Positions 1 to 7,154 of a DNA stretch of 64,000 bases are shown piece after piece; the first letter of the stretch is position 1; each line of letters opens with the position of its first letter. Both the position numbers and the translations under genes were made by a program. The stretch lies in assembly GCF_023822025.1 (NCBI RefSeq), contig NZ_CP082909.1, forward strand, positions 3,710,001 to 3,774,000, read 5' to 3'. Origin of the DNA: Endozoicomonas sp. 4G (lineage in GTDB: Bacteria; Pseudomonadota; Gammaproteobacteria; Pseudomonadales; Endozoicomonadaceae). Under the pieces are notes generated by a model that was given only the letters and a program-made list of their open reading frames with translations, was not told where the DNA came from and made no database searches.

Positions 1-1445
1 TGGGTATTTTTGTGCCTTTTCAGATTGCACAACTGGTCGCTGCAGAAGTTACAGCCCTTATGGTCACACTGGTGCACCTTAAGTTTCTTGAGTCTCTGGT
101 CAGCCGGCAGGTGGGTCTGTTTATGCTTTTTCAGATCGCTCGCCCTGCTGGTGCTGTAGTCGCAGCCCTCATGATCACACTGGCACACTTTGCGTCTCTG
201 GTCGACAGGCAAGTGAATCTGCTTGTGCGTTTTCAGATTGTTTGTGTAGCTGGAGATGTAGTTGCAGCCTTTATGGTCACACTGGTGCACCTTGGGTTTC
301 CTGGGTCTCTGGTCGGCGGGCAGATGAGTTTGCTTGTGCCTTTTCAGATTGCCAGACAAGTCGCTGCTGTAGTTGCAGCCCTCATGGCCACACTGGTACA
401 GGTGTCTCTGGTCGCCAGGCAAATGGGTCTGTTTGTGTATTTTCAGATTGCCCGGATAGCACGTGCAGTAGTCGCAGCCCTGATGATCACACTGGTGTAC
501 TTTCGGTCTCTTGGTTCTCCTGGATCTCTGGTCGGCAGGCAAGTGGGTTTGTTTGCACGTTTTCAGTTGACCCATGTGATCGGAGCGGTAAGCAGGCGGG
601 GAGGTTTCCAGAGGGTTAATAGAGTCTGATTCTGCCACTTCTGCCTCTGACTCAGTAGGTAGTTTACTGTCTGAAATTGACTCCTGCTGAGTCATTTTCA
701 ATCTCAGAGCCGAACAAAACTGACTGAATTCGTATAATGCCCGAAAAGGGTCAACTGTCGTGTTTGTACACTGAACATCAGTTTCGGAATCCGTTTCGTT
801 TTCGTCAGAATGGTTGTCCCTGTTTTCACTGTTTTCACTGTTTTCACTGTTTTCATTGTTTTCATTGTTTTCATCGGAAGTACCGCTGTCGTCACTGCCG
901 GAAGCTTCATTAGAGGCTGCCCGACGGTAAGCCTTAGCTTCGACGCCAGGGTCAGGAGAAAAGCAATAGTGGATGCCTGGCTTTAAGAGGGGCGTTAAGA
1001 GGATGTCATCACCGAAAGAAACTCGTGATGTGTCACTGTCGCTTACCTCAGCTTCTTGCTGCAACTCCCACCATTCGATGCCTTCGTTCTCGTCTTCAAT
1101 AACTTCTTCTCCCGGTTTCGTAAGCCTTTTGTCGCTTCTAAAGCGAGAAAGGAACAGGCTACCCCTCTGTTCAACAAAGAGCCTCGGAGTGTTGATAAGC
1201 ACCTTGCCGACAGCCAGAGAGTTGCCGACAGCCAGAGAGTTGCCGACAGCCAGAGAGTTGCCGACAGCCAGAGAGTTGCCGACAGCCAGAGAGTTGCCGA
1301 CAGCCAGAGAGTTGCCGACAGCCAGAGAGTTGCCGACAGCCAGAGAAAAGAACAAAGGCAACCTGTTTTCCTGAGCGTGGCCATTAGGGCAATGCATGGA
1401 AAAAGCCATGACCAAGATCAAAATCAATGTTTTTTTAAATAGCAA
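1..1445 (-). CDS. Secreted C2H2 zinc-finger protein, copy 1 (3' end outside window)
   Basis: The frame is open from the TTG at 1445 to the window edge. A signal peptide (KKTLILILVMAF, cut after NGHA) is followed by eight tandem SLAVGN hexapeptides, an INTPRLFVEQ module, RGSLFLSRFRSD, EGIEWWELQQE, a FGDDILLTP/YCFSPDPGVEAKAYRRAAS module and an Asn-rich acidic tract (NENSENSENSEN) where most copies have Asp. The usual psi-K-x-E site reads TQQE. A decayed half-finger (QLKTCKQTH, first zinc His replaced by Cys, no Cys pair) precedes four whole fingers and a fifth that stops one base short of its last His codon at position 1. The tail is not visible. Role inferred as exported DNA-binding effector. 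Confidence 0.88.
   Translation of the reverse strand, partial: MLFKKTLILILVMAFSMHCPNGHAQENRLPLFFSLAVGNSLAVGNSLAVGNSLAVGNSLAVGNSLAVGNSLAVGNSLAVGKVLINTPRLFVEQRGSLFLSRFRSDKRLTKPGEEVIEDENEGIEWWELQQEAEVSDSDTSRVSFGDDILLTPLLKPGIHYCFSPDPGVEAKAYRRAASNEASGSDDSGTSDENNENNENSENSENSENRDNHSDENETDSETDVQCTNTTVDPFRALYEFSQFCSALRLKMTQQESISDSKLPTESEAEVAESDSINPLETSPPAYRSDHMGQLKTCKQTHLPADQRSRRTKRPKVHQCDHQGCDYCTCYPGNLKIHKQTHLPGDQRHLYQCGHEGCNYSSDLSGNLKRHKQTHLPADQRPRKPKVHQCDHKGCNYISSYTNNLKTHKQIHLPVDQRRKVCQCDHEGCDYSTSRASDLKKHKQTHLPADQRLKKLKVHQCDHKGCNFCSDQLCNLKRHKNT
1203..1346 (-). repeat. 18-bp minisatellite, 8 units, inside copy 1
   Basis: The unit TTGCCGACAGCCAGAGAG (plus strand) is repeated eight times without change. 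It encodes SLAVGN repeats just after the signal peptide. In the family the LAVGK segment occurs once (e.g. copies 3 and 4), so this is a local in-frame expansion of a normal family segment. Confidence 0.95.
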
Positions 1446-1613
1446 GGCCTGGCTTCCTGGTCGTTGAACTGTTTATTGAGAAATCAGGTTAGTCAAAATC
1501 TGGAGAGCTACCCGAGGTTTCTTTGCCGTGAAAATGCCCGAATGCATCATTTTCATTGTGCGGGGTGACCGGAAATAAGGTCATGAACATTTGAGGGTGT
1601 GTTGGAAGGCGGA
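1446..1613. other. 168-bp spacer with a private insertion
   Basis: This spacer holds the conserved hairpin next to the copy 1 start, but is 69 bp longer than the 99-bp standard. The extra sequence (about 1527-1595) has no match to other spacers in the window. It contains no reading frame of note and no clear inverted repeat; GACC/GGTC around 1568-1583 is too short to mean much. Confidence 0.6.
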
Positions 1614-2945
1614 TCATTCTTTATCCCCTTTCTTTCTTTTCACGTTAGATCGCAGCTGATCATACGCTTTTCGTTTGAGTCTCTGCTCGGCAGGCAGGTG
1701 GATCTTTTTGTGCATATTCAGATTTCCCATCAGGTCGGTGCTGTAGTTGCAGCCCTCATGGTCACAACGGTGCACTTTGGGTCTCTTGAGTCGCAGCTCG
1801 GCAAACAGGTGGGTCCGTTTGTGATTATTCAGATTGCCCGCCCGGTCGGTGCTGTAGTTGCAGCCCTCATGGTCACAATGGTGCATCCTGCGTCTCTGTT
1901 CGGCAGGCAGGTGAGTCTGTTTGTGCCTGTTCAGATCGCCTATCCGGTCGGTGCTATAGCTGCAACCCTCATGGTTACAGTGGAGCCCCCTGGGTCTCTG
2001 GTCGGCGGGCAGGTGGATCTGCTTGTGGGTTTTCAGATGGCACCTGAAGTAGCCGCTGTAGTTGCAGCCCTCATGGTCGCACCGGTACACCTTGGGTCTC
2101 CAGTAGACATGCTGGTGGGTCTGTTTATGCCTTTTCAGATTAGCTGTCAGGTTGCTGCTGTAGTTGCAGCCTTCATGGTCACACAGGTGCACACTGGGTT
2201 TCTTGGGTCTCTTAGGTCTCTGGTCGGCAGGCTGGTGGATCTGTTTGTGCCTTTTCAGATGGTTCGCCCGGTCGGTGCTGTAGTTGCAGCCCTCATGGTC
2301 ACACTGATGCACCCTGGGTTTCTGGTCGGCAGGCAGGTGGGTCAGTTTGTGTTTTTTTAGATCGTACATCCTGTAGGTGCTGTAGTTGCAGCCCTCATGG
2401 TCACACTGGTGCCTCTTGGGCCTCTGGTCGGCAGGCAGGTGGGTTGACTCAGTGGTTTTTTCACTGTCTGCAACGGGCTCCTGCTCAATCTTTTTCAGTG
2501 GCAGAGCTGCGCAATAATGACTGATTTCATTGGCTACTCGAAAAGGATTAAGTGTCGTATTTACATACTGAACATCGGGGTCGGCATCCGCTTCGTCTTC
2601 ATTTGAACGGTTGTCGCCGTTTCCATCAGAGGTATCGCTGTCTTTACTGCCAGAACCCTCATCAGAGGCTGCCCTGCTGTAAGTCCTGGCTTCGACGCCA
2701 AGCTTCAACTCCCACCACTCAATAGCCTCGCTCTCTGCTTCTTCGGCCTGTGATATGCCTAAAGAGTGAAGGCCAATTTTCAGGTTATCGTCGGGTGAAA
2801 GCCTTGTCTGGGTCGGTTGGTTATTTCCGCAGCATACTTGCAGAGCGAAGAGCAAAGGCATGCTCTTTTCCTGAGCGTGGCCATTAGAACTATGCACAGA
2901 AATGGCCATGGCCAAGGTCAAAATCAATGGTTTTTTGAATAGCAA
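1614..2945 (-). CDS. Secreted C2H2 zinc-finger protein, copy 2
   Basis: The protein has 443 residues. The signal peptide (KKPLILTLAMAISV) is cut after NGHA. The N-terminal region carries NNQPTQTRLSPDDN and EAIEWWELK, then a short acidic tract (about 105-130) with a Gly/Asn-rich stretch. The NPFR-EISHYC block is present, but the SUMO-like site is IEQE, so its Lys is missing. Seven fingers run from about residue 178 to 423. The linker after finger 3 is aberrant (HQHVYWRPK in place of HLPADQRPK). The tail is KRKAYDQLRSNVKRKKGDKE. The FGDDILLKP module is absent. Confidence 0.93.
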   Translation of the reverse strand: MLFKKPLILTLAMAISVHSSNGHAQEKSMPLLFALQVCCGNNQPTQTRLSPDDNLKIGLHSLGISQAEEAESEAIEWWELKLGVEARTYSRAASDEGSGSKDSDTSDGNGDNRSNEDEADADPDVQYVNTTLNPFRVANEISHYCAALPLKKIEQEPVADSEKTTESTHLPADQRPKRHQCDHEGCNYSTYRMYDLKKHKLTHLPADQKPRVHQCDHEGCNYSTDRANHLKRHKQIHQPADQRPKRPKKPSVHLCDHEGCNYSSNLTANLKRHKQTHQHVYWRPKVYRCDHEGCNYSGYFRCHLKTHKQIHLPADQRPRGLHCNHEGCSYSTDRIGDLNRHKQTHLPAEQRRRMHHCDHEGCNYSTDRAGNLNNHKRTHLFAELRLKRPKVHRCDHEGCNYSTDLMGNLNMHKKIHLPAEQRLKRKAYDQLRSNVKRKKGDKE

Positions 2946-3044
2946 AACCTGAGTTTCCAGTCGTTGAACTGTTTATTAGGGAATCAGGTTAGTCAAAATC
3001 TGGAGAGAGGTTGGAGATTTCTTTGAGGGGGGCTGGAAGGAGAA

Positions 3045-4439
3045 TCATTCTTGATCAACCTTCTTTCTTTTCTGGTTAGATGGCGGCTGCTCATGCGCTT
3101 TTCTCTTGAGTTTCTGGTCGGCACGCAGGTGGGCCTGTTTGTGCCTTTTCAGATCGCTCGTCCGGTCGGTGCTGTAGTCGCAGCCCTCATGATCACACTG
3201 GTGTACCTTGGGTCTCTTGGGTCTCTTGGGTCTCTTGGGTCTCTGGTCAGCAGGCAGGTGGATCTGTTTGTGCCTTTTCAGATTGTTCGACAGGTCAGTG
3301 CTGTAGTTGCAGCCTTCGTGGTTACACAGGTGCACCTTGGGTTTTTTGGATCTCTGGTCAGCAGGCAGGTGACTCTGTTTGTGGGTTTTCAGATCGCTCC
3401 TCCGGTCAGTGCTGTAATGGCAGCCTTCATGGTCACACTGGTGAAGCTTGAGTCTTTGGTCGGCAGGCAGGTGGGTCTTTTTGTGCTTTTTCAGGCCGTC
3501 CGCCCGGTCAGTGTCGAAGTGGCAGCCGTCATGGTCACACTGGTAAATCCTGCGTCTCCGGTCGGCAGGAAGGTGAGTCTGCTTGTGCCTTTTCAGATGG
3601 TACAGCCGTTGGGTGATGTAGTTGCAGCCCTTATGGTCACACTGGTATTTTCTGACTCTCTGATCGATAGGCAGGTGGTTATATTTGTGCCTTATCAGAT
3701 TGCCCATCAGGTGGGTGCTGTAGCTGCAGCCCTCATGGTCACACTGGAGCACCTTGGCTCTCTGGTCGGCAGGCAGGTGGGTCTGTTCGTGCCTTTTCAG
3801 ATTGCCTGCCTGTTCAGCTCTGTAGTTGCAGCCTTCATGCTTACACTGGCGCACTTTGAGACCCTTGAGTCCCTTAGGTTTCTGGTCGGCAGGCAAGAGG
3901 GGCTGTTTGTGTGTTGTCAAATGGCTCGTCTGATTGGTGCTGTAATCAGGTGTGGCTGTTTCACTGTCTAAAACGGGTTCCTGCTTAATCTTTTTCAGTA
4001 CCATAGTCGCATAATACTGACTGATTTCATTTGATACTCGAAAAGGATCAAGTGTCGTTTTTACATACTGAACATCAGAGTCGGCATCAACTTCGTCTTG
4101 GTCTGAACAGTTGTTGCTGCTTTCATCAGAAGCGCTGCTTTCATCAGAAGCGCTGCTTTCATCAGAAGCGCTGCTGTCTTCACTGCCACTGTCTTCGCTG
4201 TCGGCACTATCATCAGAGACCGCCCGACGGTAAACCTTGGCTTCGACAGGATGCTTCAGCTCCCACCATTCAATGGTCTCGTTCTCTTCTTCAATACAAG
4301 GCTTCGGGGTGTTGAAAAGTGCTTTGCCAAGAGCCAGAGCGAAGAGCAAAGGCCTGCTCTTTTCCTGAGCGTGGCCGTAAGAGCAGTGCACAGAAAAGGC
4401 TATGGTCAAGGTCAAAATCAATGGTTTTTTGGATAGCAA
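3045..4439 (-). CDS. Secreted C2H2 zinc-finger protein, copy 3
   Basis: The protein has 464 residues and a full architecture. Signal peptide KKPLILTLTIAF is cut after YGHA; then ALGKALFNTPKPCIE, ETIEWWELK, an acidic tract containing three SSASDE repeats, NPFR-type block (DPFRVSNEISQYY, the usual Cys being Tyr) and IKQEPVLDSE, which matches psi-K-x-E. A half-finger without Cys residues (NQTSHLTTHKQP) precedes seven fingers from about residue 202. The linker before finger 7 is lengthened by RPKRPKRPK. The tail is KRKAHEQPPSNQKRKK. The downstream spacer (3' side) is of the 99-bp class; the upstream one is of the 75-bp class. Confidence 0.94.
   Translation of the reverse strand: MLSKKPLILTLTIAFSVHCSYGHAQEKSRPLLFALALGKALFNTPKPCIEEENETIEWWELKHPVEAKVYRRAVSDDSADSEDSGSEDSSASDESSASDESSASDESSNNCSDQDEVDADSDVQYVKTTLDPFRVSNEISQYYATMVLKKIKQEPVLDSETATPDYSTNQTSHLTTHKQPLLPADQKPKGLKGLKVRQCKHEGCNYRAEQAGNLKRHEQTHLPADQRAKVLQCDHEGCSYSTHLMGNLIRHKYNHLPIDQRVRKYQCDHKGCNYITQRLYHLKRHKQTHLPADRRRRIYQCDHDGCHFDTDRADGLKKHKKTHLPADQRLKLHQCDHEGCHYSTDRRSDLKTHKQSHLPADQRSKKPKVHLCNHEGCNYSTDLSNNLKRHKQIHLPADQRPKRPKRPKRPKVHQCDHEGCDYSTDRTSDLKRHKQAHLRADQKLKRKAHEQPPSNQKRKKVDQE
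4123..4176 (-). repeat. 18-bp minisatellite, 3 units, in copy 3 acidic tract
   Basis: The plus-strand unit TCATCAGAAGCGCTGCTT occurs three times, with the last unit diverging at its end. It encodes the SSASDE repeats and keeps the frame. Confidence 0.9.
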
Positions 4440-4441
4440 GG

Positions 4442-4482
4442 CCTGAGTTCCCAGTCGTTGAAATGTTTATTGGGAAATCAGG
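4442..4482 (-). promoter_or_regulatory. Conserved spacer hairpin before copy 3 (75-bp spacer class)
   Basis: On the plus strand CCTGAGTTCCCA (4442-4453) faces TGGGAAATCAGG (4471-4482) across a 17-nt loop, with 11 of 12 positions paired. It sits 2 nt before the TTG start of copy 3. Equivalent structures stand before nearly every copy. A TTGACT box (minus strand, 4484-4489) lies on its upstream side and could be a -35 element. Confidence 0.6.
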
Positions 4483-4514
4483 TTAGTCAAAATCTGGAGA
4501 GAAGTCGGAGGTTT

Positions 4515-5870
4515 CTATTCTTGATCAACCTTCTTTCTTTTCTTGTTAGATGGCGGCTGGTTATATGCTTTTCTCTTGGGTCTCTGGTCGGCAGAAAGGT
4601 GGGTCTGTTTGTGCTTTTTCAGGCCGCTCGTGTAGTCGGTGCTGTAGTTGCAGCCCTCATGTTCACAGTGGTGCAGCTTGTCGGGTCTCTGGTTCATAGG
4701 CAGATGGGTCTGTTTGTGCTTTTTCAGGTTGCCCGTCTGGTCGCTGCTGTAGTTGCAGCCCTCATGGTCACAATGGTACACATTGGGTCTCTGGTCCATA
4801 GGCAAGTGAGATTTTTCGTGTCTTTTCAGATATTTCGTCAGGTGGCTGCTGTAGTCGCAGCCTTCATGGTCACAGTGGCGTATCTTGAATCTATGGTCGT
4901 CAGGCAGGTGGATCTTTTCGTGTCTTTTCAGATATTTCATCAGGTGGGTTCTGTAGTCGCAGCCTTCATGGTCACAGTGGTGCACTTTGGGTTTCTGGTC
5001 AGCAGGCAGGTGGGTCTGCTTGTGCTTTTCCAGGTGACTCATGCGGTCGATGCCGTAGTCGCAGCCTTCATGGTCACAGTAGTACAACCTGAATTTCTGG
5101 TCGGCAGGCAGGTGGGTCTGTTTGTGTCTTTTCAGATCACTTCTCAGGTCGGTGCTGTAGCGGCAGCCTTTATGGTCACATTGGTGCACTTTGGGTCTCT
5201 GGTCAGCAGGCAGGTGGATCGGTTTGTGCCTTTTCAGATGATCCGACCGGTCGGTGAGGTAGTCGCAGCCCTCATGGTCACACTGGTGCATCTTGCGTTT
5301 TTTGGATCTCTTGGGTTTCTGGTCGGTGTTGTCAGCAGGTAAGGTGATTTCCTGGTGGTTAACAGGGTCCGGTTCTCTCTCGTCTACTTCTGACTCAGTG
5401 GGCATTTCACTGTCTGAAACGGGCTCCTGCTTAATCTTTTTCAGTACCAGAGCCGTATAATACTGACTGATTTCATTTGATACTGGCAAAGGATCAAGTG
5501 TCGTCTTTGAATGATGAACATCAGATTCGGCATCTTCTGCCACGTTTTCGTCTTCGCTTGAACTGTTGTTGCTGTTTTCATCAGAAGAGCTGCTGTCTTC
5601 ACTGCCAGAACCATCAGAGGTTGCTCTACTGTAGGCCTTGGCTTCGACGCCAAGCTTCAACTCCCACCACTCAATGGCCTCGCTCGCGTCAAGTTCTGGC
5701 ACTCTTTCCGTGAATGAAACCTCAATAAGGGACTTCGGGGTGTTGATAAACATCTTGCCGACAGCCAGAGCGAAGAGCAAAGGTAGGCTTTTTTCCTGAG
5801 CATGGCCATCAGCGTAATGCACAGAAAAGGCTATGGCCAAGGTCAAAATTAATGGTTTTTTGAATAGCAA
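4515..5870 (-). CDS. Secreted C2H2 zinc-finger protein, copy 4
   Basis: I place the start at the TTG at 5870 that aligns with the other copies (451 residues). The frame is open up to another TTG at 5921 because the usual upstream TAA is altered here, which would add 17 residues. Signal peptide KKPLILTLAIAF is cut after DGHA. Then AVGKMFINTPKSLIEVSF, EAIEWWELKLGVEAKAYSRA, an acidic tract, DPLPVSNEISQYY and IKQEPVSDSE. Seven fingers run from about residue 190. Fingers 4 and 5 (RTHLMKYLKRH and SSHLTKYLKRH) are near duplicates and share an unusual HEK-x-H end. The stop is TAG, typical of the 75-bp spacer class. Confidence 0.92.
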   Translation of the reverse strand: MLFKKPLILTLAIAFSVHYADGHAQEKSLPLLFALAVGKMFINTPKSLIEVSFTERVPELDASEAIEWWELKLGVEAKAYSRATSDGSGSEDSSSSDENSNNSSSEDENVAEDAESDVHHSKTTLDPLPVSNEISQYYTALVLKKIKQEPVSDSEMPTESEVDEREPDPVNHQEITLPADNTDQKPKRSKKRKMHQCDHEGCDYLTDRSDHLKRHKPIHLPADQRPKVHQCDHKGCRYSTDLRSDLKRHKQTHLPADQKFRLYYCDHEGCDYGIDRMSHLEKHKQTHLPADQKPKVHHCDHEGCDYRTHLMKYLKRHEKIHLPDDHRFKIRHCDHEGCDYSSHLTKYLKRHEKSHLPMDQRPNVYHCDHEGCNYSSDQTGNLKKHKQTHLPMNQRPDKLHHCEHEGCNYSTDYTSGLKKHKQTHLSADQRPKRKAYNQPPSNKKRKKVDQE

Positions 5871-5969
5871 GGCCTGAGCTCCCAATCGTTGAACTGTTAA
5901 TTGGAAATTCAGGTTAGTCAAAATCTGGAGAGAAGCCGGAGGTTTCTTTGAGGCGGGCCGGGAGGCGGA

Positions 5970-7079
5970 TCATTCTTTATCACCCTTCTTTCTTTTCACG
6001 TTAGATGGCGGCTGATCATTCGCTTTTCTCTTGGGTCTCTGGTCGGCAGGCAGGTGCGTTTGTTGGTGCCTTTTCAGATGGTGCATCCATTGGTTGCTGA
6101 AGTTGCAGCCATCGTGGTCACACTGGTGCACTTTGGGTCTCTTGGGTCTCTGGTCGGCAGGCAGGTGGGTTTGTTGGTGCCTGTTCAGATGGCTCGACTG
6201 TCGGGTGCAGTAGTTGCAGCCCTCATGGTCGCACCGGTGCATCTTGAGTCTCTGGTCGGCAGGCAGGTGGATCTGTTTGTGCATTTTCAGGTGACCTATG
6301 TGGTAAGCGCTGTAATTGCAGCCCTCATGGTCACACTCGCGCACCATGCCTCTCTTGCGGCTCTCGTTGTCAGGCTGGTGGATCTGTTTGTGCCTTTTCA
6401 GATTGCTGGCCAGGTCGGTGCTGTAGTTGCAGCCCTCGTGGTCACACTGATGCACCTTGGGTCTCCTGTGTCTCTGGTCGGCCGGTAGATGGGTCTGTTT
6501 ATGCCTTTTCAGATTGCTGATCTGGTCGGTGCTGTAGCTGCAGCGCTCATGGTCACACTGATGCACTCTGAATGTCTGGTTGGCGCGCAGGTGAACCCGT
6601 TTGTGCCTTTTCAGGTTGCCCATGTACTCGGTGCTGTAATTGCAGCCTTCATGGTCACATGGGTGCATCTTGGGTATCCGGTTGGCAGGCAAGCAGGTCT
6701 GTTTGTGTGTTTTCAGATGGTTAACAGAGTCCACTTCTGTCACGTCTAGCTCTGACTCAGTGAATAGTTCACTGTCTGAAACAGGCTCCTGCTTAATCTT
6801 TTTCAGTATCAGAGCTGCACAATACTGACTGATTTCGTTTGATACCGGAAAAGGATCAAGTGTCGTGGTTACATACTGAACACCAGAGTTGGCATCAGTT
6901 CCGTCTTCGTCTGAATGGTTGTCGTTGCTGTCATCAGAGTTGTCGATGTGTTCTCTTTGTTCCCCGGGCCTGTTGTCGCCTCTAAATCCCTGAGCGTGGT
7001 TTTCCTGAGCGTGGCCAATAGAGCAATGCTCAGAAAAGGCCATGACCAAAATAAAAATCAATGGTTTTTTGGATAGCAA
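5970..7079 (-). CDS. Secreted C2H2 zinc-finger protein, copy 5 (short N-terminus)
   Basis: The protein has 369 residues. After the signal peptide (cut after IGHA; SVHC is SEHC here) the sequence ENHAQGFRGDNRPGEQ shows a junction: the WWELK and FGDDILLKP modules are gone and the RGDNRPGEQ module abuts the leader. The acidic tract is short (SDDSNDNHSDEDG). DPFPVSNEISQYC and IKQEPVSDSE are intact. A half-finger (HLKTHKQTC, last His now Cys) precedes six fingers from about residue 140. Finger 6 (SNQWMHHLKRH) has a helix seen nowhere else in the window. The linker after finger 3 is divergent (QPDNESRKRGM). The tail is KRKANDQPPSNVKRKK. Confidence 0.93.
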   Translation of the reverse strand: MLSKKPLIFILVMAFSEHCSIGHAQENHAQGFRGDNRPGEQREHIDNSDDSNDNHSDEDGTDANSGVQYVTTTLDPFPVSNEISQYCAALILKKIKQEPVSDSELFTESELDVTEVDSVNHLKTHKQTCLPANRIPKMHPCDHEGCNYSTEYMGNLKRHKRVHLRANQTFRVHQCDHERCSYSTDQISNLKRHKQTHLPADQRHRRPKVHQCDHEGCNYSTDLASNLKRHKQIHQPDNESRKRGMVRECDHEGCNYSAYHIGHLKMHKQIHLPADQRLKMHRCDHEGCNYCTRQSSHLNRHQQTHLPADQRPKRPKVHQCDHDGCNFSNQWMHHLKRHQQTHLPADQRPKRKANDQPPSNVKRKKGDKE

Positions 7080-7154
7080 GGCTTGGCTTCCCAGTCACTG
7101 AACTGTTTATTGAGAAATCAGGTTAGTCAAAATCTGAAGAGAGGTCGGAGTTTT

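Noticed and set aside
2870-2945. Lipoprotein signal peptide at the SVHC motif of many copies
   Set aside because: The residues before Cys (Val-His) do not fit a lipobox, and the Cys is absent in several copies while G-x-A is kept in nearly all.
4442-4482. Spacer hairpin as intrinsic terminator
   Set aside because: The stem has a long 17-nt loop, is followed by CCTTGC and not by a run of T, and its 3' arm touches the start codon of the next gene.
5871-5921. Extended N-terminus of copy 4 starting at 5921
   Set aside because: The extra 17 codons come only from loss of the spacer TAA and code for the hairpin region. The start aligned with the family is at 5870.
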